A DNA stretch of 64,000 nucleotides from Micrasema longulum. Lineage: Eukaryota; Arthropoda; Insecta; Trichoptera; Brachycentridae. Location: contig JAGVSM010004954.1 in assembly GCA_022494885.1 (NCBI GenBank), positions 1 through 64,000 of the forward strand, written 5' to 3'. Each line of letters starts with the position of its first letter. Within the stretch, counting starts at the first letter, position 1. Positions 11,041 to 19,571 of this stretch are shown in pieces. The position numbers and the translations under genes were made by a program. The notes under the pieces were generated by a model, which did not search any database, had not been told where the DNA came from, and worked only from the letters and a program-made list of their open reading frames with translations.

Positions 11041-11136
11041 TTTTTTTTCACTAACGTTGGTAAGTAGCTATCTAGAAATATTTATTAACATTTGTGCAAT
11101 ATTGGATCATAATTGAAGTATAATAAAATATTTAGT

Positions 11137-11436
11137 CTTTGTCCGGGCGGAAAATAAATACAGGTTTGTGTTTAAATTAAAACCAGAATCCTGGACAGGT
11201 GTTTTTGATTCGATAACTACTCTGAGATAAGAAGTCCTGGCTTCGATTCCTTGGAGGATCAACATGAAACATTTGTTAATAATGTTGTTTTACGCAGCAA
11301 TATTTCACTGTCTCTGGATTGGCGCCCGAAACGTAGGACTGATCAGCTTACCTTCCTGTTACGCTATGGTCAAGATATACAGCATGCACCATCGGGTGTT
11401 GATAAGAGATGGGTGATGACGATAATAAAATAATTT
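11137..11436 (+). mobile_element. SINE-C, diverged copy
   Basis: The first part (11137-11240) has a degenerate head with a B-box-like 'ctggcttcgattcc' at 11238-11251. The body (11290-11436) has 'cgcccgaaacgtaggactg', 'atcagcttaccttcc' and 'caagatatacagcatgcac', as in the other SINE-C copies, ending at 'ggtgatgacgataata'. The tail of TGA-like repeats matches 47565-47590. Confidence 0.6.
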
Positions 11437-12409
11437 TAAAGTATTTCTTGCAAACCTGGCAAACCCAGAAAAATCTAAAATATAAAAAATTGAGCCATGA
11501 ATTGAAGCCTATTCCGGTTATTGTTTATAATAATTATACTCGTAGCCATAGAATTAAAAATAGTCTAGAAACCGCATACAAGCATCAAGCAGAAAGCGAC
11601 TAAACTATTTATAAATGAGTAGTTTTAAGTTTTGACCCATTAGTTTCTTTGTAGACGTCGCTCAGTACGCAACTCCTGATTTGAATTCAACTATGCCGTG
11701 TTGTGTTCTTTGAAAATGTAGAAATACTGCTAGGATCTTAAAGAAACAGTATGAGATCACATTTCAATGTAATTAGCAAATGAATGTGTAAATAAATACA
11801 TGACTTAAAAATTGAATTATTTTTCCATCTGTAAGGTAACAATCTTCAACAGAAGAAAAGAAAATGGAAATTTCGTTAGTGTTGCCAGGGCAGTAAATTT
11901 GTTTACCCTACTTTGTTCATCTAATGAGAGAAATAATGAAAATTGGACTTTGGATTAAACAACTCCGTGGTGGATATTTGACCGACATTATCTTTAAAAC
12001 ATCATATATTATTTAACATGATATAAAAATATCCGTTTTATGTAAAATAAAATTAGTTTTATATCGTAAGTTCAAAGTTCATTAATTCAATGACTCTTAT
12101 AAAATGACCCTTTACATATCTACTTTATTGCGTCAATCAATATTTCCGTGTGCACAATAAAATTTTATAGAAATTAACAGATTCCTTTTTTTTTTTTTAA
12201 ACCTTACATTTTGTTATGATTATATTTTTTCCCATCGTGCAACATTACGCCGCGATATCATGAATGCGCGCGGCGAAAGTGGGGCAAAGTGAGGGTATTT
12301 TTGGACACAGTTCGCTGTATTCAAATATGATTCTACGCTCCTTCTGCACTATTCTGAATTCTATGCTCGTTGCATTATAAGTTCAAAATATTTATTTGAA
12401 TTTGGAAGA
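11437..12409. other. AT-rich sequence, nothing recognised
   Basis: No supportable gene. A short GC-richer patch at 12235-12300 ('cgccgcgatatcatgaatg') was inspected, and no motif was found. Confidence 0.5.
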
Positions 12410-13045
12410 TTTTTTTTTTTTAATGCACAAAATACAAAATTTTATAATAGACACAATTATATGTTTTTTTATGTCCCAACTTGTTAGAAAATTCCGTGTT
12501 GAGTTGAGACTCTTCGATGTATAAATCAATAATCAAAACAATATACAAAATAATCAAAACAAAATACAAAATAATGATAGAAAAATATAAATAATAAAAA
12601 TTTATATATGTCGAAAAATGGAATGCAGAAGTTTATATAATAATACGTATGATAACCGATATTAACATATTCAAACAATATACATAATAATCAAAACAAT
12701 ATTCAAAATAATCAAAACAATGTACAAAATGATAATAGAAAAATATAAATAATAAAAATTTATACATGTCGAAAAATGGAATGCAGAAAAGTTATATAAT
12801 ATTACGTATGACAGTGATGATATTCACATATATGTACGTTTATGGATAATAATGAAGACAGCGGCGATGTTATATATTTATTCCCGAAGTAATCTCATAC
12901 AGTGGTCTCCACCCCTCGATACAATCCAATTATGGAACTTCATCTTAAATATAGACGTTGTTTTGGAGAACTTAATATGTTCATCCAAGACGTTGAACAC
13001 TCTTGGAGCTATATATGAAAAGTGTCTCCGAGAAAGCATCGTACG
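12410..13045 (-). mobile_element. LINE 3' end with C-terminal peptide and an internally duplicated 3'UTR
   Basis: Minus-strand translation of 13045-12860 gives SRRHFSYIAPRVFNVLDEHI then FKMKFHNWIVSRGGD, the 'RxFSYxAPRxFNxLPxHI' tail of LINE proteins. The 3'UTR runs to a T-run at 12410-12421 (the A tail). It contains a direct repeat of about 135 bp (12535-12660 and 12668-12805). Its last about 60 bp ('atgcacaaaatacaaaatt', 'agacacaattatatg') match 48862-48922 in opposite orientation, so the family is dispersed. Confidence 0.65.
12535..12805. repeat. Two-copy direct repeat of about 135 bp
   Basis: Both units share 'caaaataatcaaaacaa', 'agaaaaatataaataata', 'aaaatttata', then 'tgtcgaaaaatggaatgcag' and end near 'aagttatataat'. 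They differ by small indels and substitutions. The repeat lies within the 3'UTR of the LINE at 12410-13045. Confidence 0.7.
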
Positions 13046-13400
13046 TGTTTTTATTTTATTTTATTTTATTCAGAAAACATACAGTCATACATAATAAGTA
13101 CTAAAACAACAGTTTTTTAACATAAAAAGACCAAGTAAGTTTTCATAAATTAAAAAGATATAAACATTAAATGTGACAAAAAAATAAATAAGAATTTTAA
13201 GTGAGAAAAGAATAATTGTTGACATTTGGGTTTTCCATGGAGGTAATAAATTAAAATAAATAAAAATACCGAATGTACACTCCGAGCCATCCACACACAC
13301 ATATGAACGCACATATAAAACAAACACAAACATATACATTACATGCGGCACATATACATAGCATAAACCACTCAGGATGCACATTCAGCAACTATCCCAA
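13046..13400 (-). mobile_element. Probable LINE 3'UTR
   Basis: A (TTTTA)n edge at 13046-13070 on the plus strand is followed by 'cagaaaacatacagtcatac', resembling the edge 'caggaaacatacagtacag' of the LINE at 55608. That suggests a minus-strand LINE 3' end with its A-rich tail at the left. No coding part was recognised upstream, so the right boundary is uncertain. Confidence 0.45.
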
Positions 13401-14380
13401 ATAATCGACCCCATGAAGAAATTTTCTGTACGAATGCAACGTGCAGTTAAAAATGTCTACATCAATACTGAGTCCGTTATAATTTCTACAGGTACGTCAA
13501 ATGAATGAATTCGAGGTATAATTGTTTTCACAAGTTTGTACTTAAAAAAGGGAATTTAATCTAGTATAGCGAAGAGGACAACGGAAACCAATATTTTGTA
13601 AAAGATACGGCGAATCAACTATATTAATGAGAATTTGAAAAGAAAAATTAAATCCTATCTAAGGCGCCTTTTTTGTAGTGATTCATTGTGTTGAGTTGTG
13701 GTGATTTTGATTTTTTGTGTTATCGGTATTAAGTAGTTTAGGTTACGCAAAAATATCGTACGGGCATTCTGTTAGGACCTCCTTCCGTAGTCGCTATTAA
13801 TTAATGTTTTTATAAAATTTTAGGACCGTGTTTCGAATCATGTAAAACGAGGTTCCAGTGTATATAACAATATGGCGCATCAGTTTGTATCAATTACTAA
13901 GTTAAAACGTTTCTTTAGAACTTTCCCATCGATTAAATTATTTCGAGAATAATATACGCGAAATGGTGTTATGTTAAACATCCCCGAAGTTAGAAACTCT
14001 TAAATAAATTTTCTTTGTAGAAATTTTGCCACGAAAACTTTTGTTCGTAATCGTAATAGAAATCAATAGACTTTATTTTTATATATTTAACGTTTTTACG
14101 CGAAGTTTCGAATATTTCTTTCATCTGTTTCCCGAATCTCTCACTTGCCACAATACTAGAACTTTCTTCATATTTCAATACCGTTATTATTGAATTTTAC
14201 AAACTTTTCGATTTAAATTCAATTTTACGTTTTCGGGAAAAAACTTCGTTGTGAGTTTTCAGATTATAATAGAGAGTATAAGATATTTATTTATTGTTTT
14301 CCTCTACGGATGCAAATCGTGGCACCTATCTATGGCAAATCAACAAAATTCAGAGTATTATTTACATTTAAAACACAAAC
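13401..14380. other. AT-rich sequence, nothing recognised
   Basis: No gene or repeat assigned. The 62-codon frame at 13990-14178 has no known motif. Confidence 0.5.
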
Positions 14381-14439
14381 TTCGTGGTAAAACATTTGAC
14401 AGAATGTTATTTAATATTTGTATATAACCACTTACGTAC

Positions 14440-14476
14440 TTTTCTATGTCTACCGGTTTCGAGATAACCTAATCAG
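14440..14476 (-). ncRNA. Hammerhead-ribozyme-like core (copy 2), 3' half only
   Basis: The minus strand keeps ATCTC, GAAAC, the CCGG palindrome, TA and GACATAG exactly as in the other copies. The 5' half is replaced by 'ctgattaggtt', so stem I and the proximal stem II strand are gone. It is a truncated remnant. Confidence 0.55.
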
Positions 14477-14561
14477 TTCACGTAAGAATTGCTAATTAAA
14501 ATGCATGGCAAGTTGGTTTTATATTTTAGTGTATAGTTGGTTTTGCATATTGGTTTAACTG

Positions 14562-14605
14562 GTGTCCTGACGAAGAAACGGGTACGTCTGAAAACCGGTA
14601 GACAT
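14562..14605 (+). ncRNA. Hammerhead-ribozyme-like core (copy 3), best conserved 5' core
   Basis: GTGTC (14562-14566) pairs with GACAT (14601-14605) to form stem I. CTGACGA (14567-14573) matches the CUGANGA core exactly. Stem II is weakened: only ACG / CGT around a GGTA loop pair well. The second core box reads GAAAA in place of GAAAC, followed by the CCGG stem III palindrome and the TA cleavage position. With these two changes, activity is doubtful, but the layout is plainly that of a type I hammerhead with minimal stem III. Confidence 0.68.
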
Positions 14606-14817
14606 AGAAAAATTAGTAAACGTTTGTTTACAAATATTTATTAACATTTCCAAAAATGTTTGACCATAAACTTAATCCTTTGAATTTTAATAATATTTTA
14701 TCAGCGAGTACGGCCATAAAAAAAAAAAATAATTAAGTATATAATCACATCTCTTAATACTTATTTTTATCAATCCTGTCTGAAAATTAAGGTTTGCTTA
14801 TTAAAATGCATAGCACG

Positions 14818-15008
14818 TTTTTTTTTTTTTTAAATAAATATTTGTTCTTCTTATGATTTACCCAAATATTAATTTTTTGAGGGCCATTTTCAACGAGTTG
14901 TAAATAACTCACTATTAGAAAATGGAGTCAAGTTGAGGTAGAGTGGAATTCGAACCACAGACCTTTGGTCCGTGAGTCCGAGACACTAGCCACAGGACTA
15001 CAACCCGA
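14818..15008 (-). mobile_element. SINE-B inserted in a PLE-type repeat
   Basis: Read on the minus strand, it has head, body and A tail as in the copy at 4655. It interrupts a second copy of the repeat seen at 14480-14560: 'ttattaaaatgcatagcacg' precedes it and 'gcatagtgggttttgcatg' follows. The imperfect repeats aaaatgcatag / aaaagcatag at the two sides may be the target duplication. Confidence 0.82.
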
Positions 15009-15039
15009 CAAAAGCATAGTGGGTTTTGCATGTTGGTTT

Positions 15040-15085
15040 AATTCTTATTTAAGAGACAGGCACGTCTCGAAACCAATAGACAAAG
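15040..15085 (+). ncRNA. Hammerhead-ribozyme-like core (copy 4), 5' core lost
   Basis: Stem II is perfect (GAGAC 15053-15057 / GTCTC 15064-15068) and GAAAC follows (15069-15073). The first core box, however, is decayed to a 'cttattt' sequence, stem I pairing is lost, and stem III CCGG has become CCAA. The flanking 'gggttttgcatgttggttta' matches the upstream flank of copy 3. Confidence 0.55.
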
Positions 15086-15414
15086 AAAAGCCGGTAAGTG
15101 CAATACAAAAACATTTCATTACAATTAATAAAAAAAATGTTTTTAGAATTAATAGATGTCTCCGAATAGATCTTGGGTGTGCGGTGGTTTGAATTTGTAA
15201 GGAATGAAGTTGTAGTGAACTGTTTTCGGTGTATGGATGATTAAGTTAAGTGTTGTTACATATATGGCGTGTACTAAAATAGAAACTTAACTTATAAATT
15301 ATGTGGAGTTTTTTATTGATTTTTTAACTTATTATTAACTATAACATTGGTTCGAATACAAAAAATTTAAATGCAGACAATACTGATTGAATCTAACCGT
15401 GTTAATAAACGTAT

Positions 15415-16582
15415 ATGAATTTAACGTTTGCGTGTAATGTCGTTTTATTTTTAATCTATATAAATGATATTGTTGAAATTTTTAGCGACGTAAAATATTT
15501 GCTTTTTGCTGATGACTTCGAACTTTATAGAGTTGATAATAATACTGATGATTGCAATACCCTGCAGCTGAATCTCAACAGAATTCACAAGTGGTGCTAT
15601 AAAAATAATCTGTTTCTCAATATAGATAAATACCAGGTTATTTCCTTTTCTGAAAGTAAGAAACCTTTAATTTTTAACTATTTGTTGAACCACGCAACAA
15701 TTGAAAGAATTTATTTCATTAGGGATCTTGGCGTTTTTTTTTTTGATAAACTTACATTTATCAAACATATTGACAGATTTCAAATGGGGCGCTAATTATG
15801 TTGGGATTTATTTGTAGGGTTACTAGCAAATTAAAAACTATCACACCAATCAAGTCACTTTATTGCTCCCTGGTTAGAAGTCGTTTAGAATATATTTCTC
15901 CAGTCTGGTCGCTGGTCGCCCCATTATCGTGTACATTCTGATTCACTCGAGCGCGTCTAAAAGAAATTTCTAAAATATATTAATTTAAAACTGCATATTC
16001 CAGCAGCTTTATTTGATTTTAATCAATTGTTATCTTCAGCAAATCTTTTTAAACTTTCCGATAGAAGAATCCTAACTGACCTAATATTACTTTATAAAGT
16101 GATCAATTCATTCATTGACTGTCCAGATTTGCTGGAGTTGGTGTGTTTCCGTGTACCTGGTCGACATACCTGCCACAGATCTCCTTTTTGTTCTGCAAGT
16201 TCTAGGACCAACTATCACATGCACTCGCCTATCCATAGGCTCCACAGATATGGTAATCAGTATGAGGACAAGGCTGATATATTTGGTTCTGGACTTGATA
16301 GTTATAAAACAAGTCTGATTTATTTTTTTCTCTCGCAATATCATTCCAAAACTTTTCTTTATATTTAAAAATGTTTTCCTTTTTTGCTTTTTCATATTTA
16401 TGTATTTATTTCGTAAATGTTTTTGGTTGCTTATGTGTATTTACCTACTTGTTACTATTGTTATGGTTATGCAATTTTATTATTTTTATTATGTATTTAT
16501 ACACGTATTTTTTTTTTCATATTTATGTTCAATTAAAAGCAATTTATGCCGTTTATGTAAAAATAAAAAGATAAATAAATAA
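15415..16582 (+). mobile_element. Jockey-like LINE with reverse transcriptase FADD motif, frameshifted
   Basis: An open segment at 15415-15795 gives LIYINDIVEIFSDVKYLLFA then DDFELYR and HKWCYKNNLFLNIDKYQV. This is the palm of a non-LTR reverse transcriptase, with the catalytic F-A-D-D box and the downstream 'WCxxNxLxLNxxK' block. Later parts are in other frames. 16027-16368 gives KLSDRRILTDLILLYKVINS, HRLHRYGNQYEDKADIF and SYKTSLIYFF, the usual C-terminal domain. A 3'UTR with an AAATAAAAAGATAAATAAAT-like end closes it at about 16582. Upstream endonuclease and early polymerase motifs are missing, so it is a 5'-truncated, dead copy. Confidence 0.85.
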
Positions 16583-16840
16583 GCTTTGTCGCTTTGGTCA
16601 ACCAGTACCATCGCTGAACACAGAGAGTCTGATTTACGTTTCCGTTTCGCGTCAGCAGGTAATTTTTTAGTTTGGAGTAGCGAACAGCTAAATCGTAAAA
16701 TAAGTCAAGATCGTACATCTTCTCAAATTTTGAAAAAAATCTTATCACTTTTACTAATAGAGAATTCTGAATACCTACTGAAGCATCCCGAATGTGTAAC
16801 GCTTCAGTTATTTACGACTATGTTGCAATAGACTTGGTGA
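16583..16840. other. Unique sequence downstream of the LINE and of the exon
   Basis: Nothing recognised. Overlapping frames on both strands (16533-16831) show no motif. Confidence 0.4.
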
Positions 16841-16849
16841 GGTTGGCCT

Positions 16850-16935
16850 GCAGGCCTACTCAAAAGTTTGAGACACTCACCCACTATAACGAGCCTGACG
16901 TGCGTAAGCTTGAACGCTCCACCCTGAAGTCTTTT
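16850..16935 (-). pseudogene. Decayed partial duplicate of the Ig exon 3' end
   Basis: This segment matches 16967-17048 (same order: 'aagcctac', 'gagacactcacccactat', 'gacgagcctgacgtgcgt', 'cctgaagtc'), that is, the last about 50 bp of the Ig exon, its GTGAGT splice donor and the start of the following intron. It lies about 118 bp downstream in the direction of transcription. The donor is intact, but a 1-bp deletion shifts the frame and a TAG follows, so it cannot encode the domain end. No acceptor or 5' exon part is present. Confidence 0.7.
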
Positions 16936-16996
16936 CGGTAGTAGTAGACTTAGGGACGTTTGCCCGTAAGCCTACACGAAAGTTCGAGACACTCAC

Positions 16997-17196
16997 CCAC
17001 TATGACGAGCCTGACGTGCGTGAACTTGGACGGCTCCGTCCTGAAGTCCGCCCTGCAGCGGTACAACCCCCCATCCTTGGGGCGCGCGGCGCGCAGCACG
17101 AGGCGAGAGGGGCGCGCCGCCCAGCGCGCGCGCCCTTCCAGGGGCGTGGCCGCCCAGTGCGCCCCCGACGGGCTGCTGGGGGTGCGGGCATCCCAG
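16997..17196 (-). CDS. Internal exon of a Sidestep-like immunoglobulin-superfamily protein
   Basis: This 200-bp exon is read on the minus strand. A pyrimidine-rich acceptor (ttatttcttcag) ends at 17197, and the donor GTGAGT occupies 16991-16996. It starts with the last base of a split codon and ends with the first base of the next, so the introns are phase 2 and phase 1. The 66 codons begin WDARTPSS, include the V-set core DGGLYRCRADFR and end VRLVIV. 'D-x-G-x-Y-x-C' is the hallmark of the second half of an Ig V domain, with the F-strand cysteine. The 'YRCRxDFRxxP' continuation resembles Sidestep-family cell-surface proteins, which act in axon guidance. The first half of the domain must be on an upstream exon beyond this window or not recognised here. 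GC content is far above the surroundings. Another Ig-family member is possible. Confidence 0.78.
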
Positions 17197-17735
17197 CTGA
17201 AGAAATAACATTGCATTATTTGAAAAATCTTATTATTTATTGAATTTGATACTTCCTCTTCCTAGGCTACGTCAACTTTATATAAACCCGTTCAATTGAA
17301 TGGTACATGAATTATTATTTATTTACGTCTAAGTAACAGATAATCGTTTTATCTGTGCAACTCGGTTAAAATGAGTCAACCCTGTTTTGCGTATTGTTTA
17401 GGTTTAGTTGAGTTACTAGTATATAAGCATGAATGCACTACAATGCAGAATTTCAGCCCTACGGGAAATTGGATACAAAAAATATTTTCTTGCGCGCGGT
17501 AAAAATTAGTGTTTTAAATTGTAAAGCAGAGTTTCTTTAATGTACGAAAAAAATTAAAAAATATATTTGAATAAAAACAAACACATTTGAACGACGTCGC
17601 TGGTTCATATGAATCAACCAATGATAAGAGAGCTGTGAAATATATCCGGTTTGCTTACACAGACCAATCGGCAGAACTGTCATGAGAACAAGCAAGAGAG
17701 AACCTCTGACGTCACACGCGGAGTTCTTTCAGAAA
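17197..17735. other. Putative intron upstream of the Ig exon
   Basis: The region is AT-rich except near the acceptor. A segment at 17580-17720 with 'cctctgacgtcacacgcgga' is GC-richer but was not matched to anything. Confidence 0.4.
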
Positions 17736-18117
17736 TACCGTGGGTATACTGGAAAAAAGCTTTGACTCTCAAATCCCTGTTTTGAGAAATCAAGCATTTA
17801 AGTTTTGTTCCAATTTTACTCTTTTATATCTTATTTAAATATAGTAAGTGTTAAGTGCTCATTTTAGAGCGTGTTTTTAATTTTTCTTTTCTTAATTTTA
17901 TATCAAGTAAATATTAAGCTATTTAAATCTTTTAGCCTGAATACGAAACCGGGTATACGATTTAATCTTAAATTTATTTTTAAAACTACAGATATATAAA
18001 ATTTAATACAATTTAGTGTATTTTGCCAGTTTGTAGAGTTAAAAACTTTACAAAACTGCATCATTAAGTCAAATTCGCATATTTTTGAGTTAGCGTTTTT
18101 TGCCAGTATACCCACGA
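17736..18117. mobile_element. Small TIR element (MITE-like), about 380 bp
   Basis: The ends are inverted: 'accgtgggtatactgg' with following A-rich bases at 17736 and, at 18098-18117, 'ttgccagtatacccacgat'. Read inward, both start CGTGGGTATACTGG. ATAC lies next to both ends and could be a short target duplication. The interior is AT-rich with no gene. The superfamily is not assigned. Confidence 0.5.
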
Positions 18118-18745
18118 TACGATACTTTAAAAAATCATAGCGCTGATAATACGATACACAAAAATTGAAAAAATATAAAATATTTGGCTAAGTTTAGTAG
18201 TCTATAAACAAACAACAAAAAAACTATCATTGAACTGCCCCAGTAATGATATGAATGGTAAAACGTATTTTGCATTGAAACCAACAGAAGGAAATATTTC
18301 CGATGATTGAACTTTTAATTATGTTCTGATAGTCAGGTAAATATCTAAGAGTGATCGAAATCTTAAAATAAAATAGTTATAATCGCATTTTTTTTTCAGA
18401 AAATAATTTTATTTTTATTGTAATGGTTATTCAATCGTATTATGCAAGGTAAAACTAGTTAAGTGTATTTTAGATAGCTATCCTTATAAATAATTACGAA
18501 TTATGTGGGTGTGAAAAGGCAAAATGGTCAGAAGATAATTACAAATATGTTAATTTAATGAAAATTTGTTTCTTTGAGATAGGAATGAACAAACTAACGA
18601 GGTTATACATTGCTCTATTTAAGGTTAAATGATAATATAATTATCAACCCAGGAAAATCATTTTCACAAAGAAAACATAATTTTTTGAAAAACGGATTCA
18701 AGAATAAGCTAATATTTGAAACTGTGTACCAAATATTATATAGCA
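18118..18745. other. AT-rich sequence, nothing recognised
   Basis: No gene or repeat assigned. Confidence 0.5.
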
Positions 18746-19571
18746 TCCATACTAATCTTATAAATACGAAAGTGTGTTTGTCAGTTTCTTTGTGTTTTTG
18801 TCACGTCGCAACGGATCGACTGAATGACGTGATTTTGTATAGGGATAGCCGAAGAGCTAAAAATTGTCAAAAGTTTTTTTTATTCTAAAAAAATTCTCAG
18901 TTCCTCGGGAAAATTCTTAATGGAAAAATAAATTAATTTTAAAATACAGTAACGACGCTACGTCGACATATTTTTTTATTTATTTGTATACATCAACGGT
19001 TCAATGAACCTTTTACAAAAAAATGTTTTACAGAAATAATCACAGCAGTGAACAATAATTATGTAGTACATAATATGAAATATAATAAAATAAATAAAAC
19101 TAAACAATTAAGTGAACATAAATCATAAAAAAAACACACCATCTTTAAATAAAAGAAAGCAATTAAAATGAGAAAATCTTATTTTTTAAATATAAATATA
19201 ACAAAGTAAAGTTGAAAATAATTTAAGATAAAATCAAGTGGTAAGTATTCAATTAGATAATAATGGAAAAGCAAATTAATGCAAAATTAGCACTTATACA
19301 CTTTCAATGTTTTTTTGAGCAATAAAAAAAATCAATTATCTAAATAACACCTTTATTTTATCAGTTGGTTGGAAGAAGTTATATATGATAAAGGATGGTC
19401 GTATTTTTTGCACAGCGATAGTTGGAGGGTCGACAATCGATCAGGCTACTTTTTATCTTAAAATATATATCCTATAGAGATTTTTTTAATAGTTAAACGA
19501 CAAAACTAATTAATTTACTAATGTCTCCCTAATACCGCGCGAGGGAAGCCGCGGGTAAAAGCTATATAAGA
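18746..19571 (+). mobile_element. Helitron-like (Lep1-type) non-autonomous element, split by a LINE
   Basis: The left end 'tccatactaatcttataaat' with 'acgaaagtgtgtttgtcag' and the right end 'gaagccgcgggtaaaagct' are the well-known ends of a non-autonomous Helitron-type family of insects. The right end has a CCGCG / CGCGG hairpin before the final GCTAT. Positions 18970-19320 look like a minus-strand LINE 3' end inserted in it. The usual 3' CTAG has changed to CTAT. There is no Rep/helicase gene. Confidence 0.55.
18970..19320 (-). mobile_element. Probable LINE 3'UTR inserted in the Helitron-like element
   Basis: A 'tttttttatttatttgta' edge followed by 'acatcaacggttcaatgaac' resembles the edges at 22425 ('aacggacattgtccatgt') and 26370 ('gacggacttatgcagtcc'), where LINE coding sequence follows on the minus strand. 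It is A/T-rich with no coding part, so the call rests on that resemblance. Confidence 0.4.

Larger units (their letters stand above)
14385..14650. repeat. Inverted pair of hammerhead-bearing PLE-type repeats
   Basis: The left arm (about 14390-14465, 'aatgttatttaatatttgta' and 'ttctatgtctaccggttt') is repeated in reverse complement at about 14590-14650 ('aaaccggtagacatagaaa', 'tttacaaatatttattaaca'). Each arm carries a hammerhead-like core at its inner end (14440-14476 minus, 14562-14605 plus). Inverted pairs of terminal repeats are a known arrangement for Penelope-like elements. No coding sequence remains between the arms. Confidence 0.6.

Noticed and set aside
16950..17243. Several overlapping frames on both strands of the GC-rich exon (for example 16960-17208, 17016-17243 plus)
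   Set aside because: They are shadows of a GC-rich exon. Only the minus frame has an Ig signature and splice sites.
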